This document shows, piece after piece, positions 35,677-45,634 of a DNA stretch of 64,000 nucleotides. The translations under genes were made by a program, and so were the position numbers. Position 1 is the first letter of the stretch. Each line of letters opens with the position of its first letter. The DNA lies in contig NZ_CP058364.1 in the NCBI RefSeq assembly GCF_013391805.1, positions 1,860,501 through 1,924,500 of the forward strand. The letters run 5' to 3'. This DNA comes from Galbibacter sp. BG1 (GTDB lineage Bacteria; Bacteroidota; Bacteroidia; Flavobacteriales; Flavobacteriaceae). The notes beneath the pieces were generated by a model that saw nothing but the letters and a program-made list of their open reading frames with translations, was not told where the DNA came from and searched no databases.

Positions 35677-36939
35677 CTAATAATAATCCCGTATCCACTC
35701 CAAAATAGGAGTCATATGTTTTTTTACTTCCGTGCTTCCGCCGCGATAATGATTATTCATAAAACTAAATATTAAAATTTCCCCCGATTTGGTTTCCAAG
35801 TAACCGCTAAGGCAATAATTATTACTTAAAGTTCCTGTTTTAGCGTGAATATAGGGTTTTGGGTTTCCTTTAAAATAATTCTTGAGAGTACCTGTTTCAC
35901 CACCGGCAGGAAAGATGTCGAATAATTCTTCCGTGGGAATTTCAGAATATAATTTATTTAAGGTGAATACCATAGACTGTGGAGTGAATAAATTGTACCT
36001 CGATAATCCTGAACCATCTACCCATCTAGGGTTTTGAGCAATTCCCGAAAGTTGGTTTTCCAAAATGTGTTTCTGTGCTTTCCCAGCGCTCAGCGTATCG
36101 CTAAGCATGGAAGAAGACAATATTAAAAGTTGTTCTGCAATAAAATTATCGCTTACATGCATCATTCGTTTGTAAACGGAATCTGCTTTAATACCATATA
36201 TAAGTCGCTTTTCGCCGGATGGAAAAGAGTCGGCCAGTTTTATTTCTTTGTTCAATACGGTTTCCAGAATACTTTTAATTGTTGTGCTATCTGTAATAAA
36301 AGGAACTTCTATGGTGTCTTTACTGGACGGATTTAGATAAAATTCATTTTTAAATTGGGAACGTCTTTGTCTATTGCCAACCAATTTAACCTTCTCTTTA
36401 AAATAGCTTGGAGAAGAATATAAAGAATCGGTGTTGGCTAGGGTTGCTACATTGCCGTAGATGGGTAAAGGACTTCTTTCGGGTGCATAATAGGTGTCGT
36501 AGTCGTCCCAAGCCCAGCCCGGTCCATAAGGGTTGTCCTCCAAATTGTTATATACCAGATGGATGTTTTGCTGAAGTTTTAAAAAATTAACCAGCGAACT
36601 ATCTTTTAAATATGAATGAAGGGTAGCTGGATTCCCCAAACCTTTTACATATAAATTATTGTCTTTTATAGTGTATTGCAGAACTGGCAGATTCTCGGGT
36701 AAAAGGGCCTGTGCTGTATAAAGCGTAAAGATTTTAGTATTGCTTGCCGGGGTAAAATATTTCTCTCCATTGTAGTTTATAAGAGTGTCGCCAGATTTAG
36801 GATTGTAAACAAAAAAACCGGTAAATTGATTTTTAAAAAAGTCGGTATCCAGATTTTTAGATACGGTTTTGGCCGCTTTTTTCTGTGTTGCACATCCTAT
36901 AGAAAGGATTCCCAACAAAACAAGGAGAAGTTTTTTCAT
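35677..36939 (-). CDS. dacB: D-alanyl-D-alanine carboxypeptidase/endopeptidase (PBP4, S13 family)
   Basis: Periplasmic penicillin-binding protein trimming peptidoglycan cross-links. 420 residues with a lipoprotein-like signal (LLGILSIGCATQ, Cys17), so it is probably membrane anchored. The three active-site motifs are SNTK (in PASNTKIFTLY), SDN (in HVSDNFIAEQ) and KTG (in HAKTGTLSNN). Length and motif spacing match S13 enzymes. It has its own intergenic regions on both sides. AnmK at 18 kb belongs to the same recycling theme but is not linked. Confidence 0.93.
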   Translation of the reverse strand: MKKLLLVLLGILSIGCATQKKAAKTVSKNLDTDFFKNQFTGFFVYNPKSGDTLINYNGEKYFTPASNTKIFTLYTAQALLPENLPVLQYTIKDNNLYVKGLGNPATLHSYLKDSSLVNFLKLQQNIHLVYNNLEDNPYGPGWAWDDYDTYYAPERSPLPIYGNVATLANTDSLYSSPSYFKEKVKLVGNRQRRSQFKNEFYLNPSSKDTIEVPFITDSTTIKSILETVLNKEIKLADSFPSGEKRLIYGIKADSVYKRMMHVSDNFIAEQLLILSSSMLSDTLSAGKAQKHILENQLSGIAQNPRWVDGSGLSRYNLFTPQSMVFTLNKLYSEIPTEELFDIFPAGGETGTLKNYFKGNPKPYIHAKTGTLSNNYCLSGYLETKSGEILIFSFMNNHYRGGSTEVKKHMTPILEWIRDYY

Positions 36940-37095
36940 TCAGTTGAAATTTTAAAAATCGAAAATTAATAAAAAAATGTCTTTTATCTTGAAAAATAAG
37001 AGGTGAACATTGAAAAAACATGCATTTTATCGATAAAAATGATCGTAAGTTAATTGTTTTCATATATTTGGAATAACCTAAAATCTTACATAACA

Positions 37096-37467
37096 ATGTT
37101 TAAATCCCCTTTTTCCTTCGAAGGAAGGATCCGTAGAACCGAATATGGCTTAAGTGTTATTCTTTACATAATTGGTTATATCCTAGTATTTTTCTTAACC
37201 TCTTTATTTGCTGCTTCACTTAGCTTAGATGCCACCGGAGTAAGTTTACTGTTTTGGGTGTTTTTAATTCCCGTAATTTATTTCAACCTTGCCCAAGGTG
37301 CTAAAAGATGTCACGATCTAGGCAATAGTGGTTGGTACCAAATCATTCCATTTTATGGTTTGTGGATGTTATTTGCTGAAGGGCAATCTGGTGTAAACGA
37401 ATATGGACAAAACCCAAAAGAGATAAACCGCTATGAAGAAATTTCTGAAATTGGAAAAGCTTCGTAA
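37096..37467 (+). CDS. DUF805 family membrane protein
   Basis: 124 residues from ATG 37096; an upstream ATG at 37054 would add 14 residues overlapping a likely -7 box (TATATTTG at 37063-37070), so the later start is chosen. Typical DUF805 motifs: FSFEGRIRRTEYG at the N terminus, three membrane helices, and KRCHDLGNSGWYQIIPFYGLW. The C-terminal tail is polar. Function unknown for the family. Confidence 0.9.
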   Translation: MFKSPFSFEGRIRRTEYGLSVILYIIGYILVFFLTSLFAASLSLDATGVSLLFWVFLIPVIYFNLAQGAKRCHDLGNSGWYQIIPFYGLWMLFAEGQSGVNEYGQNPKEINRYEEISEIGKAS

Positions 37468-37564
37468 CTTTAACAGATAAATTTTGATTTTAACGATACG
37501 TCAACAATTTTATATGTGCTGTTGCGTTAATTTTATAACAACCAATTATTAAACCTTAAATACA

Positions 37565-37759
37565 ATGGCTAGAGCTATGTTTGAGTACACCAAAACGGTG
37601 TTGCAAAAGGTAAGTTTCGACCCAATTTTATTTTGCAAAGAGCTTGAAAAAGCTGCAAAAAGACTACTACCGTATGAATTGGATGAGTTAAGAATTTGGC
37701 TTAACCTCTACATTCAGGGAAAACCGGAGCTTTCCAAAAGTTTAATTTATTTTAAGTAA
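37565..37759 (+). CDS. Small conserved-looking protein, function unknown
   Basis: 64 residues, soluble, largely helical (FCKELEKAAKRLLPYELDEL) with a C-terminal basic/aromatic end. The start ATG at 37565 follows an AT-rich gap and the stop is followed by a strong terminator. Its own boundaries and normal codon use argue for a real gene. Confidence 0.72.
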   Translation: MARAMFEYTKTVLQKVSFDPILFCKELEKAAKRLLPYELDELRIWLNLYIQGKPELSKSLIYFK

Positions 37760-37773
37760 TCAAAAAGATATAA

Positions 37774-37803
37774 ATAGCCGTTTTTTTAACGGCTATTTTT
37801 TTT
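37774..37803. terminator. Bidirectional terminator shared by the 64-aa gene and oxyR
   Basis: AATAGCCGTT/AACGGCTATT with T-runs on both strands, between convergent genes. The oxyR stop codon lies inside the right arm. Confidence 0.88.
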
Positions 37804-38734
37804 GAATCGGACTCACGATTTTTACATTCTGAAAAGCGATAGCGCCCCGAACCACTGCAGAAATAGTATCTTTAAGTGCTTCGGTAATATGCATTTTTAA
37901 TTCGCTTTTGTGAAATATTAAACTCACTTCCCGAGCCGGGCTTGGCTCTTCAAAATAACGTAGATGTCTTTTTTGTTTTTCCCTAATATCCATGGTATGC
38001 AGATAGGGCAAGAGCGTCATCCCCAAACCTTCGTCAGCAAGTTTCATCATGGTTTCAAAACTTCCACTTTCCAGTTGAAAATGGTCGTCATTATAGACCT
38101 TTTTTGCCTTGCATAAATTAATTACCCCATCCCTAAAGCAATGGCCATCTTCCAAAAGAAGGATGTCGTCAATATCCAAATCGGAAATACTTACTTTCTT
38201 AAGTTTGTTCAACCGATGATTTTCTGGGATATAGGCTACAAAAGGTTCATAATACAATGCTCTTTCAATAATATGGTCGTTTTCCAATGGGGTAGCGGCA
38301 ATAGCAGCATCCAAATGGCCTTCTTCCAACTTTTCTATAAGGTTTTCTGTGTTTTGTTCTTCAATTTTTAAATTGACCTTTGGATATTTTTTCACAAAAT
38401 TCTTTAGAAACAAAGGTAAAAGTGTAGGCATTATGGTTGGGATAATACCCAATCTATATTCGCCACCGATGTAACCTTTTTCTTGGTCTACAATATCTTG
38501 AATGCGATACGATTCATTTACAATATTTCGGGCTTGCTCTACTATTTTCTCGCCTACGGCAGTAAGTTGAATGGGTTTTTTACTTCGGTCGAAAATTAAA
38601 ACATCCAATTCATCTTCCAGTTTCTGGATTTGCATGCTTAAAGTAGGTTGTGTAACAAAACTTTTTTCTGCCGCATGTGTAAAATTTTGGTATTCTGCTA
38701 CGGCAAGGACATATTGTAATTGGGTAATGGTCAT
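37793..38734 (-). CDS. oxyR: Hydrogen-peroxide-sensing LysR regulator
   Basis: 313 residues with the LysR winged HTH at the N terminus (QLQYVLAVAEYQNFTHAAEKS) and a periplasmic-binding-like effector domain. Two cysteines at 199 and 208 in GHCFRDGVINLC match in position and context the redox pair of E. coli OxyR, so peroxide sensing by disulphide formation is expected. No katG or ahpC is adjacent in the window. A TACCTTTG -7-like box precedes it on the minus strand. Confidence 0.93.
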   Translation of the reverse strand: MTITQLQYVLAVAEYQNFTHAAEKSFVTQPTLSMQIQKLEDELDVLIFDRSKKPIQLTAVGEKIVEQARNIVNESYRIQDIVDQEKGYIGGEYRLGIIPTIMPTLLPLFLKNFVKKYPKVNLKIEEQNTENLIEKLEEGHLDAAIAATPLENDHIIERALYYEPFVAYIPENHRLNKLKKVSISDLDIDDILLLEDGHCFRDGVINLCKAKKVYNDDHFQLESGSFETMMKLADEGLGMTLLPYLHTMDIREKQKRHLRYFEEPSPAREVSLIFHKSELKMHITEALKDTISAVVRGAIAFQNVKIVSPIQKK

Positions 38735-38823
38735 TCTTTAAAAAATTTAAAAGCAAAGGTACAAAACGATTGGAAAATCTTATGGTACACTTTGCTTTTA
38801 ATATAGAAAAATGATAACGACGC

Positions 38824-39255
38824 TTAAAAACGTATTTCCAGTTCCTGGTTTTTGTCGGTTACTTCAAACTTAGCACTGGAAAATTGAGGCGGACCATAAG
38901 TCATGTCATTGTTAGACATTCCATAATCTTCCAAAGGCATACCTTGGGAATTAAAGTCCATTCGCTCGTTATTGTTTTCATCATGCAGTGCTAAAATGGC
39001 ATAAGTTCCTGGGGCTACATTATTAAATGTCATGGAAACTTTACCGTCTTTAATTTCGCTGTGTAAATTTTTTATACCTGGCCCTTTCATAAACGTTTCC
39101 TCATTGTGCAAAGACAAAAGTACCATGCCTTTGCTATTGGTGACGTTGTTGATTTGTACTTCAATGGAAACCCCTTGTCCTTCCTTGTTTTTCTCTTGGC
39201 CATAGCTAAAAGCAGTACAGATAAATGTAATGGTAATAATTAAAAAGTTTTTCAT
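38824..39255 (-). CDS. DUF2141 secreted protein
   Basis: 143 residues with a Sec signal (hydrophobic core to FSYGQ). A single DUF2141 beta domain follows: VQINNVTNSKGMVLLSLHN, GTYAILALHDENNNERMDFN and PPQFSSAKFEV. The DENxNxxMD loop resembles a calcium-binding motif. Exported, function unknown. Confidence 0.88.
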   Translation of the reverse strand: MKNFLIITITFICTAFSYGQEKNKEGQGVSIEVQINNVTNSKGMVLLSLHNEETFMKGPGIKNLHSEIKDGKVSMTFNNVAPGTYAILALHDENNNERMDFNSQGMPLEDYGMSNNDMTYGPPQFSSAKFEVTDKNQELEIRF

Positions 39256-39369
39256 GATTGTATTTTTTAAAGGTTATGAAGCAAAGAACCTTTAAAAAAG
39301 AAAGATAAACCACAATTCCTTACCGAGTTGTAATATTTCGTGGATGACCTGTAAATGAGAACAGCACAA

Positions 39370-40701
39370 TTAAATAAGTCCCCTAGCTTTTATTTCTAAA
39401 TACTTGTTTATGGTGTCGATGGTGAGGTTTTCTGGAGCGGTTAAAATGGAGTAAATACCATATTTCTTTAATTCGTTTACAATAAGCCTTTTTTCAAAAG
39501 CGAACTTTTCTGCAATTACTTTATCATAAACCTCTTCCACGGTATTGGCTTTATTTTTTATAAGAACATCCAATTCAGTGTTTTTAAAGAATATCACCAC
39601 CAATAAATGGTTTTTGGCAATTCCTTTTAAGTAAGGCAATTGTCTATGCAAGGCATCCAATGTTTCAAAATTGGTATATAAAAATAGCAGGCTCCGTTGG
39701 TTGATGTGGTTTTTAATATCGGCGTACAAACGTCCAAAGTCGCTTTCCCAATAATCGGTCTCCACATTGTAGAGCGTTTCCAGAATACGTTGCATTTGGC
39801 TATTCCTACGTTCGGCAATAACGGTGTTTTCAACTTTTTTGGAAAAAGTAAACATTCCAGCCTTGTCCTGTTTTTTAAGAATAACATTGCTTATTATCAA
39901 ACTTGCGTTAATGGCATAATCGAGCAGACTAAGTTCGTTAAAAGGCATTTTCATAACCCGTCCTTTGTCGATTACCGAATACACCGGTTGGGAACGCTCG
40001 TCTTGAAATTGATTGACCATTAATTGGTTTTTCTTTGCCGTCGCCTTCCAATTAATTGTTCTCAAATCGTCTCCCTGTACATATTCCTTAATTTGCTCAA
40101 ATTCCATTGTATGTCCAATTCTTCGGATTTTTTTAATGCCGTATTGGTGCAACTGATTGGAAATTGCCAGTAAATCGTATTTCTTCAATTGTAGAAATGC
40201 AGGATACGTAGGGACCATAATTTCATCAGAAAAAATATATCTTTTACTCACCAGCCCCATAAAACTGGAAGCATAAACATTTAATTTCCCAAAGTGGTAT
40301 TCCCCTCTTTCCGTAGGTCTTAAATCGTATGTAAAACTGAGTTCTTCGGAAGGTTTAAGCTGTTTTGAAATTTTAAATTCCCTAATTTGAAATTGCTCCG
40401 GAAGCTCGTCAATTACCTTAGCATGAATTAAAAAATCGTATCGGTTTTCCAGTGTAATACTTACTTGGTTAATATCTCCATTTGAAAACTTATCGGGTGT
40501 AATGCGAGCGGCCAGCAAGCCTTTTTTTACAATAAACAGAAGGAGAATATCAAATAAAAAGAAAGCTCCAAAAACAAATAAGGACAGTTTGGAAATAAAA
40601 AAAAGCCATTCTACAATAAAACTAAGCAGAAACAGGACAACAATGGCAGATGCCATATAATAAAATCGGTTTTCTATGTAGAGTCGTTTGAGAAGCTTCA
40701 T
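39370..40701 (-). CDS. DUF58 domain protein
   Basis: 443 residues: two N-terminal membrane segments (about 14-34 and 37-57), a beta domain, then the DUF58 signature DDLRTINWKATAKKNQLMVN near 225, within a vWA-like fold. In many bacteria DUF58 proteins are encoded with a MoxR AAA ATPase, which remodels protein complexes in or near the envelope. Here it is the last gene of that operon, 25 bp after the MoxR gene. Its target is unknown. Confidence 0.9.
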   Translation of the reverse strand: MKLLKRLYIENRFYYMASAIVVLFLLSFIVEWLFFISKLSLFVFGAFFLFDILLLFIVKKGLLAARITPDKFSNGDINQVSITLENRYDFLIHAKVIDELPEQFQIREFKISKQLKPSEELSFTYDLRPTERGEYHFGKLNVYASSFMGLVSKRYIFSDEIMVPTYPAFLQLKKYDLLAISNQLHQYGIKKIRRIGHTMEFEQIKEYVQGDDLRTINWKATAKKNQLMVNQFQDERSQPVYSVIDKGRVMKMPFNELSLLDYAINASLIISNVILKKQDKAGMFTFSKKVENTVIAERRNSQMQRILETLYNVETDYWESDFGRLYADIKNHINQRSLLFLYTNFETLDALHRQLPYLKGIAKNHLLVVIFFKNTELDVLIKNKANTVEEVYDKVIAEKFAFEKRLIVNELKKYGIYSILTAPENLTIDTINKYLEIKARGLI

Positions 40702-40726
40702 GCCAGTGGTTGCCTTTAAGGTTTTG

Positions 40727-41755
40727 CTATCTAGGTATTTCTACATTTTGAATGATTTGGTTGATTATCTGCTTCGCCGTAACACCTTCCATTTCCCTTT
40801 CAGGGGTGATGATGATTCTATGTTGAATCACCGGAAACGCTACCGCTTTAATATCTTCGGGGGTAACAAAATCCCGACCGTTTATGGCTGCAAAAGCTTT
40901 GGAAGACTTTAAAATGGCGATGGAAGCCCTTGGCGAAGCACCCATATATAAAAATTCGTTGGTTCGGGTTTGGTTGATGATTTCTGCAATGTATTTTATA
41001 AGATGAGGTTCTACGATAATCTCGTTGACCAGTTTTTGGTACTTTACAATGTCTTCTTTAGAAAGAAAAGGTGTAACCTGATCAATTTTTTTGTTTTCTT
41101 TTAATTGGTGTTCGCGTAAAATAATTTCCACCTCTTCTTCAAGGGAAGGATAGGTAATGTCTATTTTAAATAAAAAACGGTCTAATTGCGCTTCTGGCAA
41201 GCGGTAAGTTCCTTCCTGTTCGATTGGATTTTGGGTGGCGAGCACTATAAAAGGCGGGGCCAAAATATACTTAGTTCCATCGATGGTAATCTGCTTTTCT
41301 TCCATTACCTCAAACAAAGCTGCTTGCGTTTTCGCCGGAGACCTATTTATTTCATCAATAAGTAGCATATTGGTAAAAACAGGCCCTTTTTTAAATTCGA
41401 ACTCCGACTTTTTCAAGTCGAAAATGGAAGTTCCCAAAATATCCGAAGGCATTAAATCGGGCGTAAACTGTATCCTTCCAAAATCTACGGTTAAGGTTTT
41501 GGCCAAAAGTTTAGCGGTAATGGTCTTGGCAATTCCCGGCACTCCTTCAATGAGCACATGGCCATTGGCAAGTAAGGCGGTGAGAAGCATATCGATCATA
41601 TGCTTTTGCCCAACAATTACCTTGCCCAGTTCTACTTTAATTTGTTGAACCGAATTTTGTAATTCCGTTAAATCCACTCTATTCTGAAAAGTGATTTCTT
41701 CTTTGTGGGTTTCTTCTCCCGTGTTTTCTGGATTGTTTTCTAAAGGTGTGTCCAT
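40727..41755 (-). CDS. MoxR family AAA+ ATPase
   Basis: About 342 residues from the ATG at 41755, which lies just beyond the DUF4350 stop; an upstream in-frame ATG at 41782 adds nine residues but overlaps that gene by 26 bp. It has Walker A GVPGIAKT, Walker B LLIDEINRSPAK, the sensor ATQNPIEQEGTY and an arginine-finger-type GASPRAS. MoxR ATPases act as chaperones assembling metal or membrane complexes. It is flanked by DUF4350 and DUF58, its usual partners. Confidence 0.94.
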   Translation of the reverse strand: MDTPLENNPENTGEETHKEEITFQNRVDLTELQNSVQQIKVELGKVIVGQKHMIDMLLTALLANGHVLIEGVPGIAKTITAKLLAKTLTVDFGRIQFTPDLMPSDILGTSIFDLKKSEFEFKKGPVFTNMLLIDEINRSPAKTQAALFEVMEEKQITIDGTKYILAPPFIVLATQNPIEQEGTYRLPEAQLDRFLFKIDITYPSLEEEVEIILREHQLKENKKIDQVTPFLSKEDIVKYQKLVNEIIVEPHLIKYIAEIINQTRTNEFLYMGASPRASIAILKSSKAFAAINGRDFVTPEDIKAVAFPVIQHRIIITPEREMEGVTAKQIINQIIQNVEIPR

Positions 41756-41756
41756 A

Positions 41757-42953
41757 TTATTTCTTCTGATAGAATTTTTCAATGCGTTTGTTGAGGTCGA
41801 TTAAGTCTTGTTCTGAAAAAGCGGTTTTGCTTCTTAGAAATATAATGAAATCAATGAGTTTTTTTGTTTGTTCAAGTTCGTTTCCCGATTTTAATGCGAG
41901 TTGATTGATGAATTTTTCATTTAAATTTTGGGTATCCAAATAATAATCCCTTCTTACCTTTTCAAGAAAGTACGTTATTTTTTTATCGATGATATTGGCG
42001 TGATCCTTGGTTTCAAAATACAAATTGGCCACTGTTTTTGTAAACTGTACCGTGGTGTTTTGCAACGGGTTGATAATGCGCATTACCCGTTGTCTGCGTT
42101 TAGCATTAAATAATATGAAGGTAACAATAAAAAACAATGCCAATAACCAAGCCCATTGTAGGGCAGGTTGTGTAAAAATATATCTCAATGGGGAATTTAT
42201 ATTGGCTGTTCCATACTTAACAGCGGCGTCGTAATATAGATTTCCGTCGGGAATATAGGAAAGCACATCGGCGATGTATTGCTGGTTGTTATCCTTCAAA
42301 AAGTAGTAATTGGTAAATAAATAAGGTTGGGTATGGAGGTAAAATTGACCGTCCCCGTGCTTTAAGCGGATAAAATTTATCTTTTTTTCTTCAAATTTTT
42401 GAAAGCCTAAAACCGTGGTGGAAGTATCTGGTAATTTTTTAAAGTAAATATTGGAGGCTCCTTTATCGGCTTTAATGGTGTCGTTTCTAAATTTTTGGTT
42501 GGCGAGTGAAAATAAGGCATCCCCTTTAAGGTCATATCGGTTTTGGGTTTCAAATGCGAGAGTATCTTTTAATAGCTGCGGAAATTCTTCCGAAGCAATA
42601 AAAACGAAATTTCCCTGCGCTACATATTCCAAAAGGTAGTTAACAGTAACTGCATCCAAATCGGGATACGGATCGACAACAAGGATGCTTCCCGAATGGG
42701 TGTAGGTAGAATCCAACCAATTGTAGTTTTGATCTAAAAACTCGTAAAGGGTAGATTTAATATCGATCACCGAATCGTTGGGAAACAAATTGGCCAGTTC
42801 GTACCGAAGAATTTTCAAACCGTAAGGCTTGGCGTGTGTTTCATTGAAAGAAGGAGACCAGTCTATAGGGCGGGGGCGGGAAACCTCAAAAACAACCGCG
42901 CCTACAAATAGCAAAACAAGCACTGTGATGTATATTTTAAGTGTCTTGCTCAT
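41757..42953 (-). CDS. DUF4350 domain membrane protein
   Basis: 398 residues: an N-terminal membrane anchor (about 8-25), a DUF4350 domain of GATase-like alpha/beta fold (about 40-225, with SGSILVVDPYPDLDA), and a second membrane helix (about 265-285). A cytoplasmic helical tail (290-398) follows, rich in Lys/Asn. The domain is typical of MoxR operons. It overlaps the DUF4129 gene by 4 nt. Confidence 0.85.
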   Translation of the reverse strand: MSKTLKIYITVLVLLFVGAVVFEVSRPRPIDWSPSFNETHAKPYGLKILRYELANLFPNDSVIDIKSTLYEFLDQNYNWLDSTYTHSGSILVVDPYPDLDAVTVNYLLEYVAQGNFVFIASEEFPQLLKDTLAFETQNRYDLKGDALFSLANQKFRNDTIKADKGASNIYFKKLPDTSTTVLGFQKFEEKKINFIRLKHGDGQFYLHTQPYLFTNYYFLKDNNQQYIADVLSYIPDGNLYYDAAVKYGTANINSPLRYIFTQPALQWAWLLALFFIVTFILFNAKRRQRVMRIINPLQNTTVQFTKTVANLYFETKDHANIIDKKITYFLEKVRRDYYLDTQNLNEKFINQLALKSGNELEQTKKLIDFIIFLRSKTAFSEQDLIDLNKRIEKFYQKK

Positions 42954-43693
42954 TTTTTAACGCTTTTGATATAATGTTCAAACTTTACAGCAGCACGATC
43001 GTACTCTGTGAGGGCTATATTGAATTCTCCATACCAAATGTAATTATAGAGGTAAGAAGCGTAAGAAAAGTCTTTTTTTAAGCTACTTTCCTTAATTTCG
43101 TTTATATAATCACTATTGGTTTTTTCCACATCAAATTCCAAATGTCCTTTTTCTGAAAGTTCTTTTAAAAACCAAACGTAATAGTAACGAATGGCCAATC
43201 TATAATTTTTTTGGGCAACGGCTTCTTCAATAAGTTGTTTAAAATCGGTTTGGTAAATATTACTTTCGATATCTTGGACATGAAGTAGTTTTTTTCCTGC
43301 CGAACGACCGAAAATCCATCTTCCTTCTTTTCTAAGAACCGCTTTTACAATAAAATAAATTACCGCTAGAACGATGAGGAAATAGAAAACCCTGGAGATA
43401 AGCTGCGAGATTCTTTGTGCTTGAATCCTGTTTTCGATATTAAAAAGATCTGAAATAAGCTCCACAAACCATTTTTTTAGTCTAGAAAACCAGTTGTTGG
43501 GATTGGCATTGGTTTCGTAATTATACTCTTCGGAAGTATATTTTTCCTTGACGTCTTTGTCTAAATTCCGTTGTTTTATCACAGAATTCCTATCCACTTG
43601 AAGGGTGTCTTTTTGAGCCAAAACAGGCTCACTAGCCGTAACATTGCTATGGCTAAATATAAAAAACAGGACTAGGGTTAGGAATCTCAACAT
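42950..43693 (-). CDS. DUF4129-type membrane protein
   Basis: 247 residues with a Sec signal or membrane segment at the N terminus (to about 20), a variable periplasmic linker and one internal membrane helix (about 100-125). The cytoplasmic C-terminal DUF4129-like region includes YRLAIRYYYVWFLKEL and SYLYNYIWYGEF. It overlaps DUF4350 by 4 nt (ATGA), so coupled translation is expected. Confidence 0.82.
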   Translation of the reverse strand: MLRFLTLVLFFIFSHSNVTASEPVLAQKDTLQVDRNSVIKQRNLDKDVKEKYTSEEYNYETNANPNNWFSRLKKWFVELISDLFNIENRIQAQRISQLISRVFYFLIVLAVIYFIVKAVLRKEGRWIFGRSAGKKLLHVQDIESNIYQTDFKQLIEEAVAQKNYRLAIRYYYVWFLKELSEKGHLEFDVEKTNSDYINEIKESSLKKDFSYASYLYNYIWYGEFNIALTEYDRAAVKFEHYIKSVKK

Positions 43694-43698
43694 CGCTT

Positions 43699-44640
43699 TT
43701 AAAAGTTTCCTATTTCATCAATGGTAGAACTGGTATGTATATTTTCAGTTTCCTCTTTTAAACTGTAGTAGATTATACTTTGGTTGGTTTGAAGCACTGT
43801 CATTAAAAAAAGGTTCAAAAAAAAAGAAAGCATATAAATAAAAACAATCATGGTCGTAAAAGTGGTGGAGAGGCCCTCATTTCCAGCACCTGTATAATCG
43901 CTAGAGCCAACAAAAATAGCACCAATCCCTAAAATATAAGGAATCATGGTAAGAATACCTTGTACCACCTGGATCATTAAATAAAACAATGCAACAGAAC
44001 CATTTGTCGCCCCGAAATTTTTAAATGACATTGTGAAGCTGTAGGAAAAGCAGTCGAAAATTCCCTTTTCACTCTGAAGGTATTCCATAAAAGCAATGAA
44101 GTAAAACTGGGTTAGCCACGCCAAAGGAATTATTATAAGTGGAATCCCGATAATGGTAACAGCCAAAACAGCAACTGCGATAAATACCACCAAGAAAATA
44201 GGGATGGCGATGAGAACACCGGCCAATAAAAACAGGAAAATTTTCCCAAGGTTACTTTTAAGTTGATTGAAGATCTCATCTTTAGAAAAATAGGCGCCAC
44301 TATTTTTGTCGTAAAGCTTAAAATATATAGGGGTATATGCGTAGTTTATTATGGCCACGCAAGCAGCTACTACAAAGAAAATGAAAAAAAATACTAACAA
44401 TAAAAATTCGTTTCCTTTGGCAAATACACCGGGGGAATCTTGATACTCTGCCGAGAAAGAATCGGCAAAAATGAAATCTAGATAATACCTTGAAAAGAAA
44501 AAGGTAAGCGCCAATAGTATCAATATAAATAAACCATTAACAATAAAATAATTCTTGTAGAAATGTTTTCCGTTTTCCTTCAAAAAAGTAAAAGTATCAG
44601 AGAAGTAAGCACCAAATGTTCTGGATTTATAAAGTTGCAT
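43699..44640 (-). CDS. Multi-pass membrane protein of the MoxR operon
   Basis: 313 residues with about six hydrophobic segments (near 28-52, 78-103, 137-190, 210-240 and 262-285). A conserved-looking FSYSFTMSFKNF motif lies between segments. No known domain recognised. It overlaps the SpoIIM gene by 14 bp and lies 5 bp upstream of the DUF4129 gene, so it belongs to the operon. It may form a complex with SpoIIM and RDD proteins; that is inference. Confidence 0.78.
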   Translation of the reverse strand: MQLYKSRTFGAYFSDTFTFLKENGKHFYKNYFIVNGLFILILLALTFFFSRYYLDFIFADSFSAEYQDSPGVFAKGNEFLLLVFFFIFFVVAACVAIINYAYTPIYFKLYDKNSGAYFSKDEIFNQLKSNLGKIFLFLLAGVLIAIPIFLVVFIAVAVLAVTIIGIPLIIIPLAWLTQFYFIAFMEYLQSEKGIFDCFSYSFTMSFKNFGATNGSVALFYLMIQVVQGILTMIPYILGIGAIFVGSSDYTGAGNEGLSTTFTTMIVFIYMLSFFLNLFLMTVLQTNQSIIYYSLKEETENIHTSSTIDEIGNF

Positions 44641-45604
44641 AGGTTTTGTTTAGTTTTTTATATACCAGTTTTGGGTATATTAAATAGTAATAAGAAATTA
44701 AGCTTAAGGTAGCCAAAATAATTCCCACCGATAGAAAATGGGGCATGGTGTTGGAGTATCTGGTAACAAAGCCTTCCAAAAATCCAGCCGCCAAAGTGAA
44801 CGGGAACGTGCTAATGAGAATTTTAACCCCTTCCTTTACTCCGTTTTTAAAAGAATCCATCCTAGAAAAAGTCTTTGGGAAAAGAATACTCGCTCCCAAT
44901 AAGAGCCCTGCGGCCCCTTCTATAACAATGGCAAATATTTCCATGGCACCATGTATCCAAATACCTCTTACACTTTCCCAAAAAACACCTTCTTTTTGAA
45001 ACATATATTGAAATGCCCCGAGCATTATTCCATTTTGTAAAAGCACCCATGCCGTACCGATACCTCCAAAAATGCCGAAAACAAAAGATTTGATACCTAC
45101 ATAAAGATTGTTGAAGGTAATGGCTACAAAACCACCCCAGTTGCTGCCACTTTTGTAGATGGCCACTGGATCTCCACTTTTAATATTTTCCAAGGTTGTA
45201 TTTACATATTGGTCCCCTAAAATGAGCCTTATAAAAGTATCGTCGTTGGCAGCGGAAATAATGCCGATACTTACAAAACAGAAAAATAAAGTGAAGGCAT
45301 AAGCAACATAACGTCTATTTTGATAAATTATGAGCGGTACTTCGGTTTTCCAGAAATATAGAATTCTGTTGGTATCTTGCCTCTTGGTTCGATAAATTTT
45401 TTGAAAAGCTTTGGCGGCGAGCTGATTTAAATATTTAATTACTTTACTTTTGGGATAATAAGTTTGCGCAAACGCCAAATCGTTGATTAATTGGATGTAT
45501 TGAGAAGCGAGATCGTCAGGATCTTTAAATTCATTCTTGAAAATAGCCTTTTCAAAGCTGAGCCATTTTTCTTTATTTTGCTTGATAAACGCAACTTCTC
45601 TCAT
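44627..45604 (-). CDS. SpoIIM-like (DUF95) membrane protein
   Basis: 325 residues: an N-terminal cytoplasmic helical part (1-100) followed by about six membrane helices with SpoIIM-family motifs NLYVGIKSFVFGIFGGIG, LLQNGIMLGAF and WIHGAMEIFAIVIEGAAG. The name reflects a sporulation protein in Firmicutes, but the family is widespread in non-sporulating bacteria. First gene of the operon that ends in DUF58; 30 bp from the divergent RDD gene. Confidence 0.9.
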   Translation of the reverse strand: MREVAFIKQNKEKWLSFEKAIFKNEFKDPDDLASQYIQLINDLAFAQTYYPKSKVIKYLNQLAAKAFQKIYRTKRQDTNRILYFWKTEVPLIIYQNRRYVAYAFTLFFCFVSIGIISAANDDTFIRLILGDQYVNTTLENIKSGDPVAIYKSGSNWGGFVAITFNNLYVGIKSFVFGIFGGIGTAWVLLQNGIMLGAFQYMFQKEGVFWESVRGIWIHGAMEIFAIVIEGAAGLLLGASILFPKTFSRMDSFKNGVKEGVKILISTFPFTLAAGFLEGFVTRYSNTMPHFLSVGIILATLSLISYYYLIYPKLVYKKLNKTYATL

Positions 45605-45634
45605 GTAGGATAAAAGTCTAAATTAAGTAAGAAA

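Noticed and set aside
44627-45604. Evidence of sporulation from SpoIIM
   Set aside because: The family is widespread in non-spore-formers and the context is a MoxR operon.
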